24,514 nt of DNA from a virus: IMG/VR virus record IMGVR_UViG_3300047317_000082, positions 1 through 24,514 of that record. The stretch is one strand, 5' to 3'. Below the pieces are notes generated by a model, which was not told the origin of the DNA, did no database searches, and worked only from the letters and a program-made list of their open reading frames with translations. Positions 14,203 to 22,230 of this stretch are shown here, piece by piece. Position 1 is the first letter of the stretch; every line of letters begins with the position of its first letter. The position numbers and the translations under genes are program-made.

Positions 14203-14667
14203 TTAGACGACTCCTTGAGCCATGAGAAGGAAATCCGGATTTGCTGGGGGCGCCCATGCGACATTCCCTGCGTTATTCGTCAGGACCTGGCCGTTAAGCC
14301 CCGAAGGGTTGGCGACCCACGAGGCCGCCGAGCCGTTCGTAGTCAGGACGCCGCCAGCGCTGCCGCCTTGCGCGGGGAGCGCAGCCTGAAACGCTTTCTG
14401 GTTCACGTAGGCGGTCGACGCCGCATTCGTCGAGTTATCCGACGTCGGCTGCGTGACCACCTGAATCGTTGCGCCGCTCGACGCTGCGCCCTTGATCGTA
14501 TTGAGCTCGGCCTGCGTGACCGTCACAGCCCCGGTAATGGCCGCGAACGTGTTCTTTAGCGTCGCCTTGATGAGCTGAAGGTGATTCGCGCCGTATGTTT
14601 CGCTATCGGCCGGGTCCGGATTCGTCGGAACCAGATCGCTGATATAGGTGCCTGTTTCGAGCGCCAT
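14203..14667 (-). CDS. Short tail-fibre-type protein
   Basis: This encodes 154 residues from the ATG at 14667, with a strong GGAGGGG site that overlaps the stop of the upstream gene. The N-terminus MALETGTYISDLVPTNPDPA, followed by ANHLQLIKATLKNTFAAITG, is the typical start of phage tail-fibre proteins that join fibre to tail. The rest, including VTVTQAELNTIKGA and VLTTNGSAASWVANP, continues the beta-rich repeated pattern of fibre shafts. At 154 residues it is much shorter than most fibres, so the fibre may be built from several short gene products here, or a tip may be missing. Probable structural role in host contact. Confidence 0.7.
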   Translation of the reverse strand: MALETGTYISDLVPTNPDPADSETYGANHLQLIKATLKNTFAAITGAVTVTQAELNTIKGAASSGATIQVVTQPTSDNSTNAASTAYVNQKAFQAALPAQGGSAGGVLTTNGSAASWVANPSGLNGQVLTNNAGNVAWAPPANPDFLLMAQGVV

Positions 14668-14670
14668 GTC

Positions 14671-15279
14671 TTAACCCCTCCTGTCGGTGCGCATGACCAG
14701 CGTCGTGCCTGAGCACCAGTCAATCTTGTTGATCTGGTCGACCGCTTCCTTGTAGAGCGCCTGGAACGTCACCAGACGGTCATCGCTGACCAGCCACGGC
14801 TGCGCCGACGCCAGCGCGCCCCAGAGGTATGCATTCGGGTAGCTCGTGATGAGCCAGTTGGTCGGATTGGTCGCCGAGAGCGGCGGAATGCGCTGCCGGT
14901 ATGTCGTCTCGATGGCGTACACCGCATCAGGCGTCGGCGCGAACTGGATCTGGCCGCCGATGACCGTGAAAAGCCGCGGCATCGCGGTTACCTGCGAGCC
15001 GTATTCGATGTCGAACTGGTCGGGCGAGACATACTCAAGCGGCGCGTACCCGGCGATCGCCATGCGCCGCAGTTCGATCATGTCCGGCGGCAGCGCCAGA
15101 TAGGACGTCCCGGCAACGGTATTGAGCGTCGTGATGGTGTCCATCATTCGCGCTTCGAGATCACCGTTCATCTTCATCTCGGAGAGCATGATGAAGTCGG
15201 GAATCTGCGCGGTCAGGTCCGTGCGGTGCAACCAGCTTGCGACGGACGCCTGAAGGCTGGGATAGTCGACGATGCTCAT
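14671..15279 (-). CDS. Head-tail adaptor protein (SU10/P22 gp4-like)
   Basis: This encodes 202 residues from the ATG at 15279, overlapping the upstream stop (ATGA). The N-terminal half is helical, beginning SIVDYPSLQASVASWLHRTD and continuing with IPDFIMLSEMKMNGDLEARM. The C-terminal half alternates strand and helix (YLALPPDMIELRRM, YRQRIPPLSATNPTNWL). This is the pattern of the phage adaptor family that binds below the portal ring, known in SU10-like phages. It fits well with the SU10-type capsid protein two genes upstream. It would join portal to tail hub. Family call from recalled motifs. Confidence 0.75.
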   Translation of the reverse strand: MSIVDYPSLQASVASWLHRTDLTAQIPDFIMLSEMKMNGDLEARMMDTITTLNTVAGTSYLALPPDMIELRRMAIAGYAPLEYVSPDQFDIEYGSQVTAMPRLFTVIGGQIQFAPTPDAVYAIETTYRQRIPPLSATNPTNWLITSYPNAYLWGALASAQPWLVSDDRLVTFQALYKEAVDQINKIDWCSGTTLVMRTDRRG

Positions 15280-15563
15280 ACTCGGCCGCCCCACACGCGG
15301 AACGCCGCGAGCGCGGGATCAGCCAGCATGGCGCGCAGATGCTCGTCGCTCTGCATGAACTCGTCGAAGCCGATGCCCTTCTCGTTGCAGTAGCGCTCGA
15401 CGATCACCATCGGGATGCGCGCGGCGTGACGCATTTCGCTGGAGCCGTGGATGCCCTCGTTATGCAGGGCCTTGGCGTGCTCGACGATGGGCGTGCAATC
15501 CTGAATGCGCTCAATGGCCGTGGTGTCCGTCTCGGGCACGTAGTGCAGGCGCGTGTGCAGCAT
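15276..15563 (-). CDS. Conserved phage protein, unknown
   Basis: This encodes 95 residues from the ATG at 15563, one base after the stop of the upstream gene. It has an N-terminal strand (MLHTRLHYVPETD) and then ERIQDCTPIVEHAKALHNEG, an invariant-looking segment in a family I recall from many podovirus capsid modules. IPMVIVERYCNEKGI and a C-terminal helix follow. It is always near the head-tail adaptor, so a head-completion or assembly role is likely, but nothing in the sequence proves it. A four-base overlap couples it to the adaptor gene. Confidence 0.65.
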   Translation of the reverse strand: MLHTRLHYVPETDTTAIERIQDCTPIVEHAKALHNEGIHGSSEMRHAARIPMVIVERYCNEKGIGFDEFMQSDEHLRAMLADPALAAFRVWGGRV

Positions 15564-15564
15564 G

Positions 15565-15855
15565 TCAGCTTTCCTCGCAGGGGCTGATCTGGATCGTCCC
15601 AGTCGCCGAGACCTGCAGGGCTGCAATGGTGGTCGAACCGGCCACGGCCAGTTTGATCGAGTCGCCCGGCTGCACCATCACATCGCCCGCGACTGCGGCG
15701 ATGCCGGCCGGCCCCACCTTCACGTAGGCCGCCGCCGTCGAGGCAATGCGAACCCATTTCGCGGGCGTGCCGTTGAGGGTCGTCGGAAGAGTTGTATTGA
15801 CCGACGCAGCGCCCGTCGTGAGCGTCGTGCCGGTCTTGAAAATCTGCGTGTGCAT
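15565..15855 (-). CDS. Small beta-rich virion protein, possible capsid decoration
   Basis: This encodes 96 residues from the ATG at 15855; a TTG at 15867 would lie inside the terminator region. The sequence is all-beta by appearance (KWVRIASTAAAYVKVGPAG, VMVQPGDSIKLAVAGS, IAALQVSATGTIQI), with Thr, Val, Ala and Gly dominating. It is the first gene after the major capsid protein and after a strong terminator. Size and position fit a capsid decoration or head-stabilising protein, but no diagnostic motif is known to me. Confidence 0.6.
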   Translation of the reverse strand: MHTQIFKTGTTLTTGAASVNTTLPTTLNGTPAKWVRIASTAAAYVKVGPAGIAAVAGDVMVQPGDSIKLAVAGSTTIAALQVSATGTIQISPCEES

Positions 15856-15868
15856 GCGATGCCCCAAT

Positions 15869-15896
15869 AAAAAAGGGGCGCCCCGAAGGACGCCCC
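15869..15896 (-). terminator. Rho-independent terminator after the major capsid gene
   Basis: GGGGCG at 15875-15880 pairs with CGCCCC at 15891-15896 around a GC-rich loop, followed on the minus strand by TTTTTT. It lies 26 bases after the capsid stop and would lower expression of everything downstream relative to the capsid protein. Confidence 0.8.
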
Positions 15897-15922
15897 AAAG
15901 TGCTGCGTGGAGACTCTATTGG

Positions 15923-16861
15923 TTACAGCAGGTCGCGGATTGCGCCGCCCGATTTTTCTTGGCCCGCCTCAAGCGTGTACTCAGTGATCAGCATCCGCTT
16001 CTCAGCGTCGCCGGTCTTCGCGAGCGGCGTGGTCTGCATCGGGCGCAGGAACGCCGTCTTCCACCGGCCCATCTCCAGCACGAACGCGGTGCGCGCGCGC
16101 TGGAAGCGGTTCGGCATCGCCTTGAGCGTGCCGAAGTCAGACACGTAGACGTCGATCGCCGCGGTGAGCTGCTTGTCTTCGCCCTTGTCGAAGCGCGTCG
16201 ACGAGCCGGTGAAGGTCGAGAACGTCTGCTTCTGCGTGCCGCCCAGCATGATCACGCCGGGGTTGCCGCCCTGCGCCCACGAGAGCTGGATGATGTTCTT
16301 CAGCATCGCTTCCGTGAACGTGCGCTGCGTGCCGTCGGTCGCCGCCGTGTTGGTGTTGTAGTTCGGGGCCACGCCGGTCGCGCCGAGATCGTTGTTGGTC
16401 GCGACCCAGCCTTCGAGGCCGCGCAACTGACGTGCAACTGTCGACGAGCCGGTTACGGTCGTGGCGTTCTGCGTGAGCGCCGTTTCCATGTCGCGCCGAA
16501 GCTCCAAACCCTTGAGACTGATCTGGTACGCGAGCTCATTTTTTCTGCCTGCCGGGTCCATGCCGTCGTTCTGTGTACCGGACACGATCACTACTTTGCG
16601 CGAGATCTGCGTGCGGTTGTTCAGGCGTACCGTCGGCGTTGCGGAATCTGCCGTTGCGTCGTCACCTTCGACCTGCGCATTGTTAGCCGCAGCCGCGAGA
16701 TCCTGCGTTTGCCACTCGTGCAGGGTCGACTTCGCCTTGGTCTTGCCAATGCCGTTCAAAAAAGGTGTCTCGGTTGGCGCAATCCGGTATATGACGTCGG
16801 TCAAATCTTCACGGTTGCCAACGGCTTGAAACGTCTGGAAGGTATTAGTCGGGGCTGTCAT
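15923..16861 (-). CDS. Major capsid protein, SU10/DUF5309 type
   Basis: This encodes 312 residues from the ATG at 16861, five bases after the scaffold stop. The N-terminus TNTFQTFQAVGNREDLTDVI, then TETPFLNGIGKTKA and HEWQTQDLAAAANNAQVEGD, is diagnostic of the SU10-type HK97-fold major capsid family (PF17236, formerly DUF5309). Further family segments are RKNELAYQISLKGLELRRDM, IMLGGTQKQTFSTFTG and PNRFQRARTAFVLEMGRWKT. Length is normal. Many copies form the icosahedral head. The ribosome site is weak (GGACTAATCGAA before ATG), so translation is probably coupled to the scaffold gene. A strong terminator follows. Confidence 0.93.
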   Translation of the reverse strand: MTAPTNTFQTFQAVGNREDLTDVIYRIAPTETPFLNGIGKTKAKSTLHEWQTQDLAAAANNAQVEGDDATADSATPTVRLNNRTQISRKVVIVSGTQNDGMDPAGRKNELAYQISLKGLELRRDMETALTQNATTVTGSSTVARQLRGLEGWVATNNDLGATGVAPNYNTNTAATDGTQRTFTEAMLKNIIQLSWAQGGNPGVIMLGGTQKQTFSTFTGSSTRFDKGEDKQLTAAIDVYVSDFGTLKAMPNRFQRARTAFVLEMGRWKTAFLRPMQTTPLAKTGDAEKRMLITEYTLEAGQEKSGGAIRDLL

Positions 16862-16866
16862 TTCGA

Positions 16867-17856
16867 TTAGTCCAAGAAATTGAGGATTGCAGCGGCGCCT
16901 GATTCCACGCTTCCGTTTTGAGCGTGGTTTCGCATGGCCTGCGTGCGGCCGTCGCCCGGTCGGACGCCATTGCCTGGCTTCTCGACACGCGGCGGCAGCT
17001 TCTCGACACGCTGGTTCACTTGCGCCTGCTGGGTTTTCATCTGGTCGTACAACATCGCCTTGTGAGAAAGCACCACCAGACGGTGGTCATAAAGCCGGCT
17101 CATTTCATCGGGCGTGAAGCCTGACTGCTGCAGGTATCCACTGACCGCGTCTGCGCCTGCCTTCTCTTTGGCCGGGTCCTTCCATTCAGGAATCGCACCG
17201 AGCAACTTCGAACGCTCCTCGACAGCACGCACCTTCAGCTGCTGCGCCTGCTCGAGTTGCTCGCGTCGCGTGAGTTCGGCTTGCGCCGCCTGCGCTTGCT
17301 GCAATTCGTGCAGACGCGCCTGATAGGCGTAGTTCTGCCGCATGTACTCCTGAGGGTCACTGTTGATGAGCTGCGGATCGGGTGCGCCGACCTGCAGCAG
17401 GTGCTGCAACTGCGGAATGAAAACGTCGAGCGCCTGCTTCAGTTGCTGGCGCTCCTGCCGCGCGGCGGCCAGTTCCGGCTCTGCCTGCTTGCGAAGGTTT
17501 GCGGCCTCCTCGAACTTCTGAGCGGCGGCGTCTGCCTTCTGCGCGGCAACGATGAGTTCGGCTTCGGTGTATTCGCGGTCCTCGCCATTCACCTTGAGCT
17601 TGAATTTCTTCTCGGCGGCTTCCTGCGCGGCCGCTTGTTCGGCCTTCTCTGCTTCAGTCGGCTCCTGCGCATCCTGATTGGCATCGGCCGCGTCTTCGTG
17701 CTCGCCATCGCCGACGATCTCGGACAACCGGCTCATGACGTCGTCATCGTTCTCAGGCGCGTCGGTGTCGGCCTGCGCGGCGCCACCGCCTTCGCCATCT
17801 ACGGCGAACATCAGCATCGAACGGAACAGGCTTTTAAGCAGCTTCGAGATATTCAC
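16867..17856 (-). CDS. Scaffolding protein
   Basis: This encodes 329 residues from a GTG at 17856 with AAGGAG upstream. After an amphipathic N-terminus ending LMFAVDGEGGG comes a very acidic stretch (about 30-70), then KFKLKVNGEDREYTEAELIV, a short motif common in phage scaffolds. Next is a long Gln/Ala/Glu coiled coil (about 100-215), a helical region with IPEWKDPAKEKAG and YDHRLVVLSHKAMLYDQMK, and a basic tail. This layout, immediately before the capsid gene, is characteristic of assembly scaffolds. ATG codons at residues 14 and 16 are alternative starts. Residues 16-22 match those of another protein in the window (see findings). Confidence 0.87.
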   Translation of the reverse strand: MNISKLLKSLFRSMLMFAVDGEGGGAAQADTDAPENDDDVMSRLSEIVGDGEHEDAADANQDAQEPTEAEKAEQAAAQEAAEKKFKLKVNGEDREYTEAELIVAAQKADAAAQKFEEAANLRKQAEPELAAARQERQQLKQALDVFIPQLQHLLQVGAPDPQLINSDPQEYMRQNYAYQARLHELQQAQAAQAELTRREQLEQAQQLKVRAVEERSKLLGAIPEWKDPAKEKAGADAVSGYLQQSGFTPDEMSRLYDHRLVVLSHKAMLYDQMKTQQAQVNQRVEKLPPRVEKPGNGVRPGDGRTQAMRNHAQNGSVESGAAAILNFLD

Positions 17857-17901
17857 GGTGCAACTCCTTTTTCGCGCCCCTGCGGGTAGCGGCTGACAAT
17901 G

Positions 17902-17933
17902 AAAAAAGCCCGCTGGATCGCTCCGGGCGGGCT
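17902..17933 (-). terminator. Rho-independent terminator before the scaffold gene
   Basis: AGCCCGC (17907-17913) pairs with GCGGGCT (17927-17933), and a small inner stem GGA/TCC shortens the loop. Six T follow on the minus strand. It separates the packaging genes from the scaffold-capsid pair; no convincing promoter is visible in the 45 bases before the scaffold start. Confidence 0.8.
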
Positions 17934-17952
17934 GGTGTTGAAATACATTGGA

Positions 17953-18156
17953 TCAGTGACCGGTGATCTGGGCAGTGCAATGCGCGCAAACTACGCTGCG
18001 CATGGTGATATGAAATGTGATCGATCCACACGGGCAGCGCGTATAACGCACGTGAGCCCCGTGCTTTTCGTACAGCGAGTCGGACACCTGAGGCGCGAAA
18101 TCCTCTTCACCGCTGAGCATCAAACTGGTGTCGTTCTTTGCATGAAATGGCGTCAT
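17953..18156 (-). CDS. Small zinc-ribbon-like protein
   Basis: This encodes 67 residues from the ATG at 18156, overlapping the stop of the upstream frame (ATGA). The first half is polar (MTPFHAKNDTSLMLSGEEDF). The second half has a CPC pair (YTRCPCGSITF) and, 14 residues later, CAHC (SVVCAHCTAQI), a four-cysteine arrangement that would bind one zinc ion. Such ribbons serve nucleic-acid or protein binding. It lies between portal and scaffold and just before a terminator. No named family is recognised. Confidence 0.65.
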   Translation of the reverse strand: MTPFHAKNDTSLMLSGEEDFAPQVSDSLYEKHGAHVRYTRCPCGSITFHITMRSVVCAHCTAQITGH

Positions 18157-18272
18157 AGGCTCGCCGTCTCGCCGTCGTGCCACTGGATAGCCTGCTGGCC
18201 GGTCTCGACGGGCGCATTGGCATACGTGCCATGCCAGAGATCAGCGGCCGGCTCTGGATGCCATACGCGCAC
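18153..18272 (-). CDS. Very small protein of unknown function, start uncertain
   Basis: The frame ends at the TGA overlapping the next ATG, which implies that ribosomes read it. The C-terminal 39 residues, from a GTG at 18272, contain VRVWHPEPAADLWHGTYANA and WHDGETASL, rich in Trp and His. No ATG exists at a suitable place. A CTG at 18314 overlaps the stop of the preceding gene (CTGA) and would give 53 residues starting before TAVEHDHRKHRR. The much longer frame to 18629 is the antiphase of a well-supported gene and is not accepted. The CTG or GTG choice cannot be settled from sequence; function unknown. Confidence 0.4.
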   Translation of the reverse strand: MRVWHPEPAADLWHGTYANAPVETGQQAIQWHDGETASL

Positions 18273-18310
18273 GATGCGGCGGTGCTTGCGATGGTCGTGC
18301 TCGACGGCCG

Positions 18311-18610
18311 TCAGGCGATCCGTGAACGCAGCCCAGCTTTCATGCGCTCCATCAGACTGCGCTGCTCCGTCGCCATCCGGCCGGTTTCCATCGTGGTCAT
18401 CAGGTGCGCCTTGACCATCTCCAGTTGCTTGAGATACGTCCAGATCTTCTCCCTCCCCTCCGAGTCCCGCGCCGGGCTGGTCTCCCACTGCGCCAGATAC
18501 GTCTCGCGGATCGTCGAGAACGCTTCCTGCATCAGCGGGTGCTCGAGCAGATCCCTCGCCTGTTGCCCGCGGTCCATCTCCTGCAGCAGCTTTTGTTCGG
18601 GATCGATCAT
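18311..18610 (-). CDS. Conserved small phage protein after the portal gene
   Basis: This encodes 99 residues from the ATG at 18610 with GGAG upstream. It is almost entirely helical and charged, with EMDRGQQARDLLEHPLMQEA, LAQWETSPARDSEGREKIW and a C-terminal helix (VKAHLMTTMETGRMATEQR). Proteins with a GQxA.xLL..P...EAF pattern followed by WE.SPARD.EGREK are widespread in phage capsid modules between terminase/portal and scaffold. I recall no proven function; a role in head assembly is likely by position. Confidence 0.72.
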   Translation of the reverse strand: MIDPEQKLLQEMDRGQQARDLLEHPLMQEAFSTIRETYLAQWETSPARDSEGREKIWTYLKQLEMVKAHLMTTMETGRMATEQRSLMERMKAGLRSRIA

Positions 18611-18631
18611 TCTGGCTCCGTGGTGGCATGG

Positions 18632-20983
18632 TTACTCCTGTTGACTGGCCTGGTCGGCCGCGGCAATCTGCGCGTTCTGCAGCGTCGTCGCCGCGGCGGC
18701 TTCGGCCACTTCGACGCGGCTGGCGGCGGCAATCTGGGCGATTTGAACCGCGACGCCCTGCTTGAGCTGCTCCATCTGCGCATCAAAGGCCATCTGCAGG
18801 CGCTGGCTCTGCTGTTCCATATGCGCCGTGATCAGATCGCGCTGCATTTCAAGTTGCGTCTGCTGCTGCGCCTGCTCCGCCTGAGCGCGCTGCGCGAATA
18901 GCGCGGTCTGCTGGTCGAGATGCGCTTTCAGTGCTTCGACCTGCTGCACGGCCTGCGTCTTTTGCACCTCGTTCTGATGGCGCTGCTGCTCAAGCTGGCC
19001 GTCGGCCTGCGCCTGCGCCTGAATCTTCAGCAGTTCAATCGGCGGCTGCGGAGGCTTCGGCGGCTGCTTGGCGGGGTCGGCGAAGAAGTCGTCAGCGTTC
19101 TTGAAGCCGACGGCGGGCGGAAGCTTCTTGAGCAGGTTGTAGACGTTTTCCGGCGTGGCCGCGCCAATCGGCAGCGCTTCCTTCTGGGCCGCGGCGAGCA
19201 TCATGATGTGCTGCACGATCTCGGTCTTATCGCCGGTGCCGAGGCCAACATTGACGACCATGTCATAGCCGTTCCTCCACGCGCGCGGGTCAACGGTGGC
19301 CCATCCGCCGGTGAGCTTGATCGTCATCGCCTTGTCCTGATACTGCGAGAGCAGTTTCTGGATCATGCGAAACAGGTCTTTCATGCCGCCTTCCGCGATC
19401 ACGCGCGCGATCAGCTTTACGCGCATGTCTGAGCGGTTCGTCATGCGCGCATTGCCGCTTGACGTCTTGTTCAGGATGTCGGCGTCAGAGCCCTGCGTGA
19501 GCTTCATTACGCCGGTGCGCTCCTGCCGCGCGGTGTCGTTGTATTCGAGCGCCTGGTAGACGCCGGCGAGGTCAGCCATGCCCTGCGGCAGTGGTCCGAC
19601 GGCGTCACGAGACTTCACGCGCACGATCTGACCGGGCCGCGTCGTCAGCAGGTCGTCAAGATTCACCTGATTTTCGACGGCGTAAGTGCGGCCGTTCACC
19701 TGCAAGTGGATATTGTCGAGCGCCGAGCGCCAGAGGTCCGTGCTGATGCGCTGCGACTGCATCGCGAGGTCAGCCAGCGACAGGCCGAAGAAGCGATGCG
19801 GCAGGCGTATGGCGTTATTGCTGACGAACGGAGGCCCGTCGCATTCCTCGTTGCGCAGCGTCTTGTTGCCGGCGCGCGTGACCTTGCGCCACTCGGCAAT
19901 TCCGTCGCCGTCGTAGTCGACCTGCAGATAGCACTCGCTGATCCACACGACGCGCGCGGACGGATCGAGGCTGTCTGCGCCGTCAGAGCCGGTCCACGCG
20001 TAATCGTCGTCCCACGCCATGCGCTCGATGCGCTCGGGGTTCAGATCGCCGTCGCTATCCGATGACAGATCGTCGACGTTCTCGTAGCCGTCGGCGCGCA
20101 GCTCGGACAGGGTCTTTTGCTTGCGGTGGCCACAGAACGGCGCCGTGGGGATTGTCTTCGCGCGACGGGAAATGAAGAACTCTTCGGGCGGCACATTCTC
20201 GATGCAGACTTTGCCGTTTTTGCGCGTGCGCTTGAGCGTCACCGAGTGCAACTGAGGGATCTGCGACAGGTCAGGCTGCCGGGGCTGCTGCGGAGGTTGC
20301 GGCTGAGGCTGGGGCGGCTGGCCCGGTTGCTGAGGCTGCGCGGCGGCCGGATGCTGCTGCATCATGACCTGAAACTGGTGCATCGCCTGCTGCCACTGCT
20401 GCATGGCCTGCGCATACTGAACCTGTACCGCTTGCAGGGCGTTGGCGTCCGGATAGACGCTGTGCTCGACCGGCTCGACTTCCGGATCCTGCAGCAGGAT
20501 TGCCATCTGCGCGTCGGTGAGGTTTTCGTATTCCTCGCGCGTCTCGTCGATCTTGTTATCCCACCAGACCTTCAGGATGCCGTTCTTCTGCAGCAGCGCG
20601 TCCTTGATCCAGTCGTGCAGGATGCTCCAGCCGGGATTCTGCTGGTGCAGGACGTAGTTGCAAACCTCGGTGGTCTGCCGCGCCGCGTCGGCCTGATCGG
20701 GGCGGCGCTCCTTGAATTCGACGACGTCATCGCCCGCGGTGAAGATCTCCATGAGCGCCGGCAGCGTCCATTCGATCGTGTCGGAGACGTCCGTTGCGAC
20801 GACCGCCGAGCGATCGGGAACGGGCGGAGGCGCGAGGTCTTCGACAGGCTCGCCGAGGTAGTAATACTCGGCCTTTCGGCGCATTTCAGACAGCCGGCCA
20901 CCCATATAGGCGATCGACTGGCGCAGCTCTGCATCGACGATCGTGCCCAGTTCATCGTCGGTCATGCGTTTGCGGTCGGCCAT
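18632..20983 (-). CDS. Portal protein, P22-like
   Basis: This encodes 783 residues from the ATG at 20983, which overlaps the terminase stop (TAATG). The N-terminal part has RRKAEYYYLGEPV and then VVATDVSDTIEWTLPALMEI, FTAGDDVVEF and WWDNKIDE, which match podovirus P22-type portals. The central portion has PEEFFISRRAKT, ADLAMQSQRIS and LTQGSDADILNKTSSGN. The C-terminal about 110 residues are a Gln/Ala coiled coil, like the portal barrel. An unusual Gln/Pro-rich insertion lies at about 183-245 (PQQPGQPPQPQPQPPQQP). Twelve copies form the DNA entry ring that docks the terminase. The frame extending to 21160 overlaps the terminase gene and is not used. Confidence 0.9.
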   Translation of the reverse strand: MADRKRMTDDELGTIVDAELRQSIAYMGGRLSEMRRKAEYYYLGEPVEDLAPPPVPDRSAVVATDVSDTIEWTLPALMEIFTAGDDVVEFKERRPDQADAARQTTEVCNYVLHQQNPGWSILHDWIKDALLQKNGILKVWWDNKIDETREEYENLTDAQMAILLQDPEVEPVEHSVYPDANALQAVQVQYAQAMQQWQQAMHQFQVMMQQHPAAAQPQQPGQPPQPQPQPPQQPRQPDLSQIPQLHSVTLKRTRKNGKVCIENVPPEEFFISRRAKTIPTAPFCGHRKQKTLSELRADGYENVDDLSSDSDGDLNPERIERMAWDDDYAWTGSDGADSLDPSARVVWISECYLQVDYDGDGIAEWRKVTRAGNKTLRNEECDGPPFVSNNAIRLPHRFFGLSLADLAMQSQRISTDLWRSALDNIHLQVNGRTYAVENQVNLDDLLTTRPGQIVRVKSRDAVGPLPQGMADLAGVYQALEYNDTARQERTGVMKLTQGSDADILNKTSSGNARMTNRSDMRVKLIARVIAEGGMKDLFRMIQKLLSQYQDKAMTIKLTGGWATVDPRAWRNGYDMVVNVGLGTGDKTEIVQHIMMLAAAQKEALPIGAATPENVYNLLKKLPPAVGFKNADDFFADPAKQPPKPPQPPIELLKIQAQAQADGQLEQQRHQNEVQKTQAVQQVEALKAHLDQQTALFAQRAQAEQAQQQTQLEMQRDLITAHMEQQSQRLQMAFDAQMEQLKQGVAVQIAQIAAASRVEVAEAAAATTLQNAQIAAADQASQQE

Positions 20984-22230
20984 TATGCGTAGTTCATCCG
21001 TGGGTAGTTGAGTTCGCCGCCCCACTCTTCGTTCGTCATTGCCTCGGCATTGACCGCGATGTAGCGTAGGTTGTCGGCGCCGTGCGACCACTCGTCGTGA
21101 AGCGGCGCGCCGGGCTCCTGTGTCTGCTGGTTGATGCTGCGGCGATAGCGCTTGGCGCACTGCACGAGGCGCTCTGTGCTCGCCTTGTCGAAATACATGC
21201 GCGGGAAGGTCATGCGGGTAAGCCGGATGCCGTCCTCAATGCTCATGTTCGGCGTGATAGCCACGTCCCAGCCGAACGCGGTCATGATTTCCTCAGCGCT
21301 CTTGCCGGTCTTGAAGTCCTTGTTGCGGCCGTCGTGAGGCAGATAGACCTTGCCCCAGTTGAAGCGCTTGTCCTTGAGCATCGACGAGTAGTGATCGAGC
21401 GTCTTGTGCGAATCCTCGATGTACTCAATCACGCGGATCTCTGACGCGTTTTTCTGCGCGAGCGAGATCGCCATCGCGTCGTTCCAGCCAAGGTCGAAGA
21501 TGATGTGCACCTTGAGCATCGGGTCATACGGCACATTGCAGATGCGCCCGGCGGCTTCGGCGTTCGCGACCTCGTCGTAGTAGATCGCGCCGGCCACCGC
21601 AGGCTTGCACTTGCCTTCCCAGATGTTGTCGTAGCCCTTCGGGTCAGTGAGCTTGCAGTGGAGGCGCTCGGCCTCCAGTTCAGCGGGGAACCAGGGGTTG
21701 TCGGAATAGTTGACCTGGACGACAACCGCATTAGGCGGCGGATTGATCGCGAAACGCTGATGCGTCTCGTCGGTCTCAAGCTCGGGGTTGTACGTCACCC
21801 AGATCTCGGAGCCCGGCTTGCGAATGGTCGGAATCAGCACGTCCCACGACCGTTTGCTTACCGCCTGCCCTTCCTCGACCCACACGCGATCGACGCCCTC
21901 GAACGACTTGATCGAGTCAATCGTCTGCGAGGCAAGGCCCGCGAACGAAAACTCACTGCCGTTTTTGCCGCGAATCTCCGTGTCGATGATCTCGAAGAAG
22001 TGGCCAAGGCCAAGCTCGGAGATCTGATCGCTCAGGAGCTTGTGCACAGACTGCTTGATCGACTTCTGCACTTCACGCGTGCAGAGAACGCGAAGCGGCT
22101 GGGTGGTCGCCTGCAGGAGCAGAGCGCGCGCGACGGACCAGCTTTTGGCGCTGCCACGACCGCCATAGGCGACCTTGTACCGGGCCGGCTCGAACAGGAA
22201 AGCCAGCTTCTCCGGGAACTTGATCGTCAC
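20983..22230 (-). CDS. terL: Terminase large subunit, PBSX-type
   Basis: This encodes 415 residues from the ATG at 22230, overlapping the stop of the small subunit (ATGA). The N-terminal ATPase has a Walker A motif GGRGSAKSW (23-31) and a Walker B motif RVWVEE (115-120), then VTYNPE. The C-terminal nuclease shows IIFDLGWNDAMA with Asp246, LPHDGRNKDF with Asp300 and WSHGADNLRY with Asp386, the expected acidic metal ligands. These features fit the Terminase_3 / PBSX family (PF04466). It translocates DNA into the head through the portal and cuts the concatemer. Length is normal. Confidence 0.95.
   Translation of the reverse strand: MTIKFPEKLAFLFEPARYKVAYGGRGSAKSWSVARALLLQATTQPLRVLCTREVQKSIKQSVHKLLSDQISELGLGHFFEIIDTEIRGKNGSEFSFAGLASQTIDSIKSFEGVDRVWVEEGQAVSKRSWDVLIPTIRKPGSEIWVTYNPELETDETHQRFAINPPPNAVVVQVNYSDNPWFPAELEAERLHCKLTDPKGYDNIWEGKCKPAVAGAIYYDEVANAEAAGRICNVPYDPMLKVHIIFDLGWNDAMAISLAQKNASEIRVIEYIEDSHKTLDHYSSMLKDKRFNWGKVYLPHDGRNKDFKTGKSAEEIMTAFGWDVAITPNMSIEDGIRLTRMTFPRMYFDKASTERLVQCAKRYRRSINQQTQEPGAPLHDEWSHGADNLRYIAVNAEAMTNEEWGGELNYPRMNYA

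Noticed and set aside
18153-18629. 158-codon reading of the small gene before the zinc ribbon
   Set aside because: Its first two thirds overlap the well-supported 99-residue gene in another phase and are Gly/Asp/Ala-rich without folding pattern.
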